7,098 nucleotides of DNA from Deltaproteobacteria bacterium (lineage in GTDB: Bacteria; Myxococcota_A; Polyangia; HGW-17; SLPX01): NCBI GenBank assembly GCA_011390535.1, contig JAABSF010000132.1, forward strand, positions 1 to 7,098, written 5' to 3'. Below the pieces are notes generated by a model that saw only the letters and a list, made by a program, of their open reading frames with translations, had not been told where the DNA came from and did no database searches. This document shows, piece by piece, positions 1-5,864 of the stretch. A program made the translations under genes and the position numbers. How positions within the stretch are numbered: position 1 is the first letter of the stretch; every line of letters begins with the position of its first letter.

Positions 1-1
1 G

Positions 2-793
2 TTCGGAGTCAAAGTTGTGGAGTATGTCCATGTAAACGCAGCCGGCATTGTAGAAACCGATACCATCAGCATTCTACTTTTCATAATAGAGATCGATCAC
101 CAACTGGAAAATAACAGCGCCAAGTTGGGCTTTCAGCTTTGTCAAATACAAATCCCAAAAGTAGATATCCCGGGGCAACCGGAACCCACTGTATTTAGAG
201 TTCTGCCGGAGATGATGCCGAACATACCACTGGCTGTGGTAGACGCGGAGCTGAGCGGAAACAGTACTTGTGACACTTTCAAAAGCGAAAGAGCGATAAC
301 AGTTATCGGAGCTTGCCTTGAAAACGAACTGGAAGACGATCTACCAGGTGTGGAGACATGCTCAGGCTCTTTTGACACAAGCCAAAAAGATACATACTGC
401 GAAACACGCTCGGCTTGCAGTTACGATGTAGATGAAGACAGCTATCCTGCAGCTACACTCGAAGCTGAAAATCTACCCGGACTTGATGTAGACTTGGTAT
501 TCGCCAACATGCGATCATGGGTGTCAATGGATGGCCTCGTTGCGACCTCGGACATGATCCTCGGAATCGCAGAGTTCGATCTCTTGGTGAACCCGATAGG
601 GTGCCTGATCTCCCCCTTGGGTGGTGGCGAACCCCGGCCATGCAATGGAGAAGAGCTTCGGGTGGTGAGCAGGGTCAACCCTGACATTACACAGACACCG
701 GGGCAAGATTCCACTTTTATCGCCGTAAGAGTTAACTCCGATGCGACATGTGAGGACATTATACAAAACGAGCTGGAGATCTTTGGTCGCTGA
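2..793 (+). CDS. Hypothetical Cys-rich, probably exported protein (5' end missing)
   Basis: The reading frame is open from the left edge without a stop and ends at TGA 791-793. The first possible start, GTG at 17, has no ribosome-binding site before it, and the codons upstream of it (F-G-V-K-V) continue the same protein, so the true start lies outside the window. I do not recognise the family. About 260 residues are visible. They carry many cysteines spread through the chain (for example in STCDTF, GACLEN, DTYCETRSACSYD, RPCNGEE and ATCEDII), are acidic overall, and show no membrane segment. This pattern suits a secreted or lipid-anchored, disulfide-bonded protein whose signal peptide lies upstream; that is inference. 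The gene converges on sctV with a gap of 7 bases. Confidence 0.6.
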   Translation, partial: FGVKVVEYVHVNAAGIVETDTISILLFIIEIDHQLENNSAKLGFQLCQIQIPKVDIPGQPEPTVFRVLPEMMPNIPLAVVDAELSGNSTCDTFKSERAITVIGACLENELEDDLPGVETCSGSFDTSQKDTYCETRSACSYDVDEDSYPAATLEAENLPGLDVDLVFANMRSWVSMDGLVATSDMILGIAEFDLLVNPIGCLISPLGGGEPRPCNGEELRVVSRVNPDITQTPGQDSTFIAVRVNSDATCEDIIQNELEIFGR

Positions 794-800
794 CCTTATA

Positions 801-2939
801 TCAAGCAGCTTGAGGGCCTATGGTCCCTACAGGTCTGACCTCTACATTGGGCTCCAACTCTTGAAAAGACAAGACAGGAACATGAGGCAACTCTACTTCC
901 ATGAGCTTCTTGACGTAACGACGGATCTCCATACGAGTCAACACGATGGGTTCAGCGCCTGAATGTATGGCAGGCTCCAGCGCCGATTTCATGCTGTCTA
1001 AAATCTCGCGGCTCAACTCCGGCTCCAGGGCTAAATAGCTCCCCGTGCCGGTGTGTTTTACAGCTCCCGAGAGAGCATCTTCAATCATCGGATCCAGCAT
1101 GTGCACGGGGAGATAGTCCCTGCCCTTTTTGAAGCTGTATGTAATCTGACGCTTCAAGGCCATCCTAGAATACTCTGTTAAGAGAACGGGATCCTTTTCA
1201 GACTTTGTCCATGCCGCGAGGCTCTCCAAAATATCATCCAGAGCTCTTACGCATATACCCTCTTCAACTAAGCGCTTGAGCACCTCTGACAAGAGATCTA
1301 TAGAAACTCTCTTTGGTACCAACTCCGACACCAGATCCGGATGAGTTTGTTCTAAAGCGTCAAGCAAACTCCTAGTCTGTTGAATGCCCATTAAAAGCGA
1401 AGCGTTATCTACTATGGCGCCTTCCAGATGAACAGCCACTACCTCTTCTCCCTCCCAATAAGTGGCTCCTCCTGCATCCAAAACAGCCTTGTCGGCGATT
1501 GAAACCCAACAGCACGCACCATAGGGACCCCAACCATCCCAAGGTTCAGGAGTCAACCCCAGGGCAGAGATTCCTCTCGCCCCACCAGCAACCAAGAGAC
1601 GATCATGATAAACACTACCAAGAGCCGCAGGCACCTCTTTAATGGAAATCCGATACTCCCAATCTTCAAGCCCCACCCCCTCTCTCGTGCGAATCGGTGG
1701 CAACGGCAAACCAAGCCGGGCAAAGACCCGCTCCCGCAATCCCGGCACCAACGCTTCCCCGAACCTGCTCTCCTCTCCCCGCAAAAACCCGGTCAATGCC
1801 GGCCCCGTCTCCAAAACTACTCCCTCAGAGAGGCCCTTATGAGATCGTGACTCCTCATCGGATGGTCGATGTTGCTCGTCATCATAATCAAGGCCCAAAT
1901 CAAGGCCCCAATCAGAATCATCTTCATAAGAAACTGAGTCAGCACCGCTTCTTAACAGACCCCAGGCGACGATCCCGCATAGAGCACCTAAAACCAAAAA
2001 TGGAAAAAAAGGCAAGCCGGGAATAATAGCCAGCGCAAACATCAGTATGGCCGCTATTCCGATCGCTTTCGGTTGCGCCAGCACCTGAGCTCCGATATCG
2101 GCCCCCAGATGCGTTGTCTCATCTTCAGCGGCAACACGAGTAACTATCATTCCAGCTGATGTAGAAATTATTAGAGCGGGAATCTGTGAAACAAGACCGT
2201 CACCGATGGTTAGGATGGAATAAGTTGCCAACGCGTCCGCCCAAGACATGCCCATCTGGGAAACACCAATTATGAGCCCGGCGATGATATTGATTAATGT
2301 GATCAAAATGCCCGCGATGGCGTCTCCCTTAACAAATTTCATCGCCCCGTCCATGGAACCGTACATTTGTGATTCCCGTTCAAGATCTTGGCGCCTGCTT
2401 CTAGCCGCCGATTGATCGATCATTCCGGAACGAAGATCCGCGTCAATTGCCATTTGCTTGCCGGGCATTGCGTCGAGTGTAAACCGTGCCGCAACCTCGG
2501 CCACTCTCTCTGAACCTTTTGCTATTACCACGAACTGTATAAGAGTAAGGATCAAGAAAATAACAGCGCCCACAACCATATTACCCGAGACAACAAAGTC
2601 CCCAAAGCTCTGGATTACCGCCCCTGCATCGGCCTGAAGGAGAATTAAGCGTGTTGACGAGACATTTAAAGCCAGTCTGTATAGAGTCGTCACCAGTAGA
2701 ATGGTTGGGAATGTTGCTATGCGGAGAGGTTTGACAACGTAGATTGCAGTTAGAAGTAAAATCACAGATGCCGCAATGTTGGTGCTGATAAGAATGTCCA
2801 ATAACCATGTGGGCATCGGGACAATCATCATTCCCACTACAGCAACCACCAACACGGCCAAAGCCACATCGGCATGCCTGATCAAACGTGTTTTCAAATC
2901 TACCGGTGCTTTTTCAAAACCGCTGTCGGGGAATACCAT
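801..2939 (-). CDS. sctV: Type III secretion system export gate protein SctV (FHIPEP/FlhA-SctV family)
   Basis: SctV is the inner-membrane export gate of type III secretion: an N-terminal membrane domain and a cytoplasmic C-terminal domain that forms a nonameric ring receiving chaperone-substrate complexes. From the ATG at 2939 the product has 712 residues, normal for the family. About eight hydrophobic segments lie at residues 24-42, 46-68, 72-88, 120-140, 205-227, 240-262, 293-309 and 311-330. The conserved cytoplasmic loop is present (IAKGSERVAEVAARFTLDAM, then PGKQMAIDADLRSG and MDGAMKFVKGDAIAG). Its 'AKGSERVAEVAARF' form and the C-terminal 'TGSYLALEPEL' favour the non-flagellar SctV branch over FlhA, which usually has 'TKGAGRIAEVSARF'. 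An acidic linker (about 335-370) precedes the C domain (about 375-712). The frame is open up to a TTG at 3053, which would add 38 residues. I prefer the ATG because the hydrophobic core then begins at the usual distance; GGAG (2952-2955) lies 12 bases upstream of it. No other secretion gene is adjacent. Confidence 0.9.
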   Translation of the reverse strand: MVFPDSGFEKAPVDLKTRLIRHADVALAVLVVAVVGMMIVPMPTWLLDILISTNIAASVILLLTAIYVVKPLRIATFPTILLVTTLYRLALNVSSTRLILLQADAGAVIQSFGDFVVSGNMVVGAVIFLILTLIQFVVIAKGSERVAEVAARFTLDAMPGKQMAIDADLRSGMIDQSAARSRRQDLERESQMYGSMDGAMKFVKGDAIAGILITLINIIAGLIIGVSQMGMSWADALATYSILTIGDGLVSQIPALIISTSAGMIVTRVAAEDETTHLGADIGAQVLAQPKAIGIAAILMFALAIIPGLPFFPFLVLGALCGIVAWGLLRSGADSVSYEDDSDWGLDLGLDYDDEQHRPSDEESRSHKGLSEGVVLETGPALTGFLRGEESRFGEALVPGLRERVFARLGLPLPPIRTREGVGLEDWEYRISIKEVPAALGSVYHDRLLVAGGARGISALGLTPEPWDGWGPYGACCWVSIADKAVLDAGGATYWEGEEVVAVHLEGAIVDNASLLMGIQQTRSLLDALEQTHPDLVSELVPKRVSIDLLSEVLKRLVEEGICVRALDDILESLAAWTKSEKDPVLLTEYSRMALKRQITYSFKKGRDYLPVHMLDPMIEDALSGAVKHTGTGSYLALEPELSREILDSMKSALEPAIHSGAEPIVLTRMEIRRYVKKLMEVELPHVPVLSFQELEPNVEVRPVGTIGPQAA

Positions 2940-3049
2940 TTCGCTATTACACTCCGGGCCGGCAGCATAATAAGTGCCCTGATAAAACTTTTTAACTACA
3001 TCTGAACAAGCACATATTTGGAATAAACTTAACTCCTTGTCAAACGAGT

Positions 3050-3232
3050 TCAAAACGACAGACCGAGGAACCGGGAGCGCGACCGGTCCGGACCCGCTGC
3101 AACGAAGTAATAGCAGCCGTCATTGCAAGGAACCGCAACAACGAAGAAGACGGACCGAGCCCCGTTCCAGTCCTCCGACGGGAGAAGTTTTGCGACAGGC
3201 TTGAATGAAACAAGTTCAAAACCGGTCTTTTC
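3050..3232 (-). other. Open frame without a start codon; possible gene remnant or repeat element upstream of sctV
   Basis: Most of this intergenic stretch is GC-rich and reads on the minus strand as 60 codons between a TAA (3233-3235) and a TGA (3050-3052). There is no ATG, GTG or TTG in the frame. The translation looks protein-like, with segments such as FFVVAVPCNDGCYYFVAAGP, but without a start it is unlikely to be made as it stands. The left part of the translation overlaps the dispersed repeat at 3159-3191. The second copy of that repeat, at 5713-5744, carries an in-frame stop in the equivalent position, which suggests a DNA element rather than a selected protein. The region also holds the overlapping palindromes GACCGGTC and GGTCCGGACC near 3084-3095. 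It could be a decayed gene, a dispersed intergenic element, or part of an untranslated leader of sctV. Confidence 0.4.
3159..3191. repeat. Dispersed intergenic repeat, copy A
   Basis: This segment, which contains CGACGGGAGAA, matches 5713-5744 at nearly every position apart from four substitutions and one inserted base. It lies in the divergent intergenic region between sctV and the kinase gene. It contains CCCGT (3161-3165) and ACGGG (3178-3182), which can pair across a 12-base loop. Weaker similarity continues past both ends. See also the second copy. Confidence 0.6.
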
Positions 3233-3275
3233 TTAAAGCTGTTACGCTGTTATAAATTCATTTAAGTTCGGCCCT

Positions 3276-3281
3276 AAGGAG
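3276..3281 (+). promoter_or_regulatory. Ribosome-binding site of the kinase gene, with long spacing
   Basis: AAGGAG is a strong Shine-Dalgarno match, but it sits 12 bases before the ATG at 3294, longer than usual. An in-frame ATT closer to it is followed directly by TGA, so no nearer start is possible and ATG 3294 stands. A -10-like TATAAA lies at 3251-3256, but I see no convincing -35 box at the right distance. Confidence 0.55.
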
Positions 3282-3293
3282 ACCATTTGAGGC

Positions 3294-4385
3294 ATGAAAA
3301 AAAAGATTGATAAAAAGATCACCTGTTCCCAATTAGTCCTTGCAGCATTTGTCCTAGTTGCAAACCTAAAAATCACGGTTTTTGGAGTCACAGCAACATC
3401 TCACGCTAAGAAGAAACCGCGATTACCCACCGTTACATTGAGGCAAGTAACCACTCCCGTACGCAGTTTAAAAGTTGCGGAAAAACACTTTCAAGAAATC
3501 GTCTTGGATTTCAAAAAAGGCAGAAAACTTCTGGAAGAGTCACCTTTGGCCAAAAAAGGCAATCGGTACGGGGTAAAAATACTTAAACTTCGAAGTGTGA
3601 AATACCACCCGGCAGATCCCGGCCTGATCATGAAAATCAAGCTGACATTACCCGGCAAAAAGAATGTATCAGCTATTTTCAAGCCTTTTCAAACCCGCTA
3701 CCGAGACGGATTGAAAGAATTGGCCGCCTGCAACCTGGCCGCCTTTCTGGGAATTCGTCAACCAGCATGCGGAGAGAGAGTGATGACTCGCGAGCAAGCA
3801 TCACATGCGCTCCAAAAAATTCCGGCTCGTTATCAAAAAATGCTGAATTGGGAGGATGACAAAGTAAGAGGCTTCGTCCGCCTGTGGGCCTATCGCTACA
3901 AGCCTCGTATCGGTCGCCTGGCACCTTCCCGCGAAAACATGTTAGCGTTATCGAAACAGATTCGCCCGAAAGGTCGTTGCAACAATCATCAAATATGCCG
4001 TGATATGAGCGATTTACTCCTCTTTGATTTTCTTGTCTCTAATAATGATCGTCAATACAATGTGGGGACCATGCTCACCAGTCCTAAAACCCTAATGCTG
4101 TACCCAATAGATTGGGGCGATAGTTTCACCGGCAACGCCGAACAAATGAAAAGAAAGGTTTGGTACAGAAAAGCTTTTTATTCTCTTGTGCGCTTTCGTA
4201 GCACTCTCATCGAGTCTTTGAAGAGACTTGACAGACCCAAAGTAAACGAGTTGACCTCCGACACAAAAGGTTCAACCCTTATCAGCACTTTTCACCGAGA
4301 GCGCATCATGGAAAAAAGAAATACAATCTTGAAAAGGGTTAAAGATCTGGAGAGCCGGTACGGCCGCAAGATCTTTTTTCCGTAA
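3294..4385 (+). CDS. Predicted secreted FAM20/four-jointed-like kinase
   Basis: The product has 363 residues. The N-terminus looks like a signal peptide: a Lys-rich start, a hydrophobic stretch at about 13-34 and a possible cleavage site after S-H-A at about 38. The rest carries, in order, the elements of the FAM20/four-jointed branch of the kinase fold: an ATP-binding lysine in AIFKP (K130), a helix-C glutamate in KELAACNLAA (E142), a catalytic loop LLFDFLVSNNDRQYNVG (D252, N256) and a metal-binding DFG-like IDWGDSF (D273). In animal FAM20C the matching stretches are of the type DFLxxNxDRH and LDNGxxF. Four cysteines lie in the mature part (146, 159, 229, 235), consistent with an oxidising compartment. 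It probably phosphorylates a protein, glycan or small alcohol in the periplasm or outside the cell; the substrate cannot be told from the sequence. HipA- and CotH-like kinases share parts of the signature and are the main alternatives. Confidence 0.7.
   Translation: MKKKIDKKITCSQLVLAAFVLVANLKITVFGVTATSHAKKKPRLPTVTLRQVTTPVRSLKVAEKHFQEIVLDFKKGRKLLEESPLAKKGNRYGVKILKLRSVKYHPADPGLIMKIKLTLPGKKNVSAIFKPFQTRYRDGLKELAACNLAAFLGIRQPACGERVMTREQASHALQKIPARYQKMLNWEDDKVRGFVRLWAYRYKPRIGRLAPSRENMLALSKQIRPKGRCNNHQICRDMSDLLLFDFLVSNNDRQYNVGTMLTSPKTLMLYPIDWGDSFTGNAEQMKRKVWYRKAFYSLVRFRSTLIESLKRLDRPKVNELTSDTKGSTLISTFHRERIMEKRNTILKRVKDLESRYGRKIFFP
4341..4379 (+). terminator. Possible intrinsic terminator overlapping the kinase gene end
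   Basis: AAAGATCT (4341-4348) pairs perfectly with AGATCTTT (4369-4376). Inside it, GCCG (4354-4357) pairs with CGGC (4361-4364) around a 3-base loop. The outer stem runs into a tract of six T at 4374-4379, just before the stop codon at 4383. The hairpin lies within the coding sequence, and the unpaired bases between the two stems weaken the call. Confidence 0.4.
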
Positions 4386-4577
4386 AACCTGTCAATAATT
4401 ACGCGCTACGACAGACTTTCTTCTTCTCTCGATATGTAATATCCGCCAGCCTAAACACTCATTATTTGAAGAAGTACACCCCCTTGCATAGCTCCGGTAC
4501 AATTCTTGCTTAATCTTACTGCTGTAAGACTTGATAAAAAGGTTGCTACAAAAAGCCCCTTACAAAAACCCTTAGAA

Positions 4578-4720
4578 TCCCTAGGCTTTTAGGGAAAATA
4601 TCAGGTCACAGAGAATTACAAGGCAAGAAGACGGCAAGTCGACCTGCCGCTCAGTGTAGTTATTTTTCACACTGTGGAGTTATTTATACACAACAACCGA
4701 CCGGAGAAACAAAATCCGGT
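4578..4720 (+). other. Cluster of four hairpins; candidate structured RNA or regulatory region
   Basis: Four perfect inverted repeats follow one another: TCCCTA 4578-4583 with TAGGGA 4590-4595 (loop 6); CGGCA 4632-4636 with TGCCG 4645-4649 (loop 8); CAGTGT 4652-4657 with ACACTG 4669-4674 (loop 11); ACCGGA 4700-4705 with TCCGGT 4715-4720 (loop 9), which is followed by TTTG. Single repeats this short are expected by chance; four in 143 bases of non-coding DNA is more suggestive. The strand is assumed from the flanking genes. I cannot match it to a known RNA family or riboswitch. Confidence 0.3.
4684..4692 (+). promoter_or_regulatory. DnaA-box-like site
   Basis: TTATACACA fits the E. coli-type consensus TTATNCACA exactly. 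A second site with one mismatch, TTTTTCACA, lies 21 bases upstream at 4663-4671. There is no larger cluster of boxes and no dnaA or dnaN gene, so this does not define an origin. It may be a chance match or a DnaA-responsive site. Confidence 0.25.
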
Positions 4721-4759
4721 TTTGAGAAAAATTTGCTGATTTTACGAAAATCCTGAGAC

Positions 4760-4787
4760 TTGACATAACACCCGGCAGACGAATAAA
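4760..4787 (+). promoter_or_regulatory. Sigma-70-like promoter of the nucleotidyltransferase gene
   Basis: A perfect -35 box TTGACA (4760-4765) is followed after 16 bases by AATAAA (4782-4787), which matches four of six positions of the -10 consensus. Transcription from here would give a leader of about 90 bases before the ATG at 4883. The -10 is weak, and the promoter preferences of this organism are unknown. Confidence 0.4.
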
Positions 4788-4882
4788 AGCTGAACGCAAT
4801 CTGTTGAATTTCACCAACTTGGGTTCAAGCCACCGATGATAATGTAGGTGTCGACTGCAAAAACGGAAACGGAGAGCCATAG

Positions 4883-5689
4883 ATGACTACGACGCGTGCT
4901 ATACTTCTTGCGGCAGGACGAGGATCTCGACTTGTAGATGACGGTCCGCTACCAAAACCATTGATTCCCGTTGGGGGAGAACCATTGCTCTCCAGAATAC
5001 TGAGAACCCTGGGCAGCGAAGGTGTTAAAGAAGCCGCCGTCGTAACAGGTTACAAAGGACATCTAATAGAAGAAGCTGTACGTTCGTGGAAGCATCTAGG
5101 CCATATGGACGTCCACTTCGTCAGAAACGAAGACTGGCGAAAATCAAATGGAGTTTCGGTTTTAAAGGCCAAAGATTTTGTCAATGATCATACTTTTTTA
5201 TCCATGTCCGATCATCTCTTTTCGCCGGGCCTGGTTCGAGCACTTCAAAATCGTCCCCTAAGCGGAGACTCTTCATTGCTGGGCGTTGACAGAAAAATTG
5301 ATCGCGTTTTCGATCTGGACGACGCAACTAAAGTGTTGTGCAACGGTGTCGGCATCCTGAACATCGGAAAACAAATACCTGCATACGACGCAATTGACAC
5401 AGGGTTGTTTAAGATTTCACCCTCACTCATCGACTCTCTCTATCAAGTATATTCCGAAAAAGGCGACTGCTCCTTGTCCAACGGGGTGGAAGATCTTTCA
5501 CAGCGCGGCCTGATGGAATATTGCGATGTTGGAGATGCTTTCTGGGTGGATGTGGACACTCCGGAGGCTCATCGTTACGCAGAGATAATGCTGCGTCTCT
5601 TGGGAGATAGACTTGAAGGTAGAACCATCATTCCAATGTACGCCGCACCACATCAATTCGTGCCTGAATCCGCTACCGCGATGAATTAA
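4883..5689 (+). CDS. Sugar/polyol-phosphate nucleotidyltransferase, inositol-1-phosphate cytidylyltransferase-like
   Basis: The 268-residue protein is a complete NTP_transferase-fold enzyme. It should join a sugar- or polyol-phosphate to a nucleotide, releasing pyrophosphate in the cytoplasm. Residues 9-17 (LAAGRGSRL) and the lysine of PLPKPL (K25) form the nucleotide-binding signature. NG at 89-90, the metal-binding SDH at 109-111, DDATKV at 146-151, IGK at 161-163, DAIDTGLF at 169-176 and WVDVDTPEA at 221-229 follow in order. The combination SDHLF, DATKV, IGK and IDTG is characteristic of the CTP:inositol-1-phosphate cytidylyltransferase group, so CDP-inositol is the best guess for the product. 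A choline-phosphate or other alditol-phosphate substrate remains possible. Bifunctional relatives carry a fused CDP-alcohol phosphotransferase domain; none is fused or adjacent here, so the user of the activated product must be encoded elsewhere. GGAG (4871-4874) lies 8 bases before the ATG. The last 30 or so residues extend past the conserved core. Confidence 0.8.
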   Translation: MTTTRAILLAAGRGSRLVDDGPLPKPLIPVGGEPLLSRILRTLGSEGVKEAAVVTGYKGHLIEEAVRSWKHLGHMDVHFVRNEDWRKSNGVSVLKAKDFVNDHTFLSMSDHLFSPGLVRALQNRPLSGDSSLLGVDRKIDRVFDLDDATKVLCNGVGILNIGKQIPAYDAIDTGLFKISPSLIDSLYQVYSEKGDCSLSNGVEDLSQRGLMEYCDVGDAFWVDVDTPEAHRYAEIMLRLLGDRLEGRTIIPMYAAPHQFVPESATAMN

Positions 5690-5712
5690 GCTCTGTTCAA
5701 ACAAAGAGATCG

Positions 5713-5744
5713 GCCCCGCCCCAATCCTACGACGGGAGAATTTT
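5713..5744. repeat. Dispersed intergenic repeat, copy B
   Basis: This segment matches 3159-3191 over its full length, including the identical core CGACGGGAGAATTTT apart from one missing G. It begins 24 bases after the stop of the nucleotidyltransferase gene. Read on the minus strand in the frame of copy A, the similar peptide (L-P-S, stop, D-W-G-G-A) is broken by TAG and then by TGA. The hairpin of copy A is shortened here to CCCG with CGGG. It ends in TTTT, so a role as a weak terminator cannot be excluded. Confidence 0.6.
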
Positions 5745-5773
5745 CAGGATGGAGACTAAGTTAACTCCATTTC

Positions 5774-5802
5774 TTTACACGAACAAAATCAAGTGATAAA
5801 AA
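5774..5802 (+). promoter_or_regulatory. Possible promoter of the lipoprotein gene
   Basis: TTTACA (5774-5779, five of six matches to the -35 consensus) and TAAAAA (5797-5802, four of six to the -10) are separated by 17 bases. This would give a leader of about 55 bases. The surroundings are A-rich, which makes chance matches common. Confidence 0.3.
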
Positions 5803-5850
5803 ACAGTAATAACACCCAATCAGTCATTGTTTCTGGTTAGCGCCTGGAAA

Positions 5851-5857
5851 GAGGAGG
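5851..5857 (+). promoter_or_regulatory. Strong ribosome-binding site fixing the lipoprotein start
   Basis: GAGGAGG lies 7 bases before the ATG at 5865. A TTG directly in front of that ATG, at 5862, is also in frame, but the ATG has better spacing and is the better start codon. Confidence 0.75.
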
Positions 5858-5864
5858 ATATTTG

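Larger units (their letters stand above)
4386..4882. other. Long gene-free, AT-rich intergenic region
   Basis: No convincing gene is present in this stretch of about 500 bases. The only longer open frame, on the minus strand at 4680-4880, has low-complexity basic content and no family features. The left part (4386-4570) shows a -10-like TACAAT at 4498-4503 without a good -35 box. The middle holds four short perfect inverted repeats and an exact DnaA-box match. The right part holds a promoter-like site for the nucleotidyltransferase gene. These are listed separately. Confidence 0.7.

Noticed and set aside
801..2939. Assignment of the export gate gene as flagellar flhA
   Set aside because: The loop form AKGSERVAEVAARF and the C-terminal motifs fit the non-flagellar SctV branch better. 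No flagellar gene is visible, although only a tree would settle it.
3040..3045. TTGACA on the minus strand as a -35 box for sctV
   Set aside because: No acceptable -10 box lies 15-19 bases downstream, so the hexamer alone is not evidence of a promoter.
3294..4385. Kinase as a type III secretion effector
   Set aside because: It is next to sctV, but its N-terminus looks like a Sec signal peptide, which type III effectors lack.
4578..4720. Chromosomal replication origin
   Set aside because: There is only one exact and one near DnaA box, and no dnaA, dnaN, gidA or parAB gene nearby.
4680..4880. 66-codon minus-strand open frame in the long gap
   Set aside because: It has no recognisable domain and a composition of chance basic and hydrophobic runs, and it overlaps the hairpins and the probable promoter.
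5690..5861. CRISPR-like or tRNA-like element
   Set aside because: There is only one copy of the dispersed repeat here, with no regular spacers and no cloverleaf.
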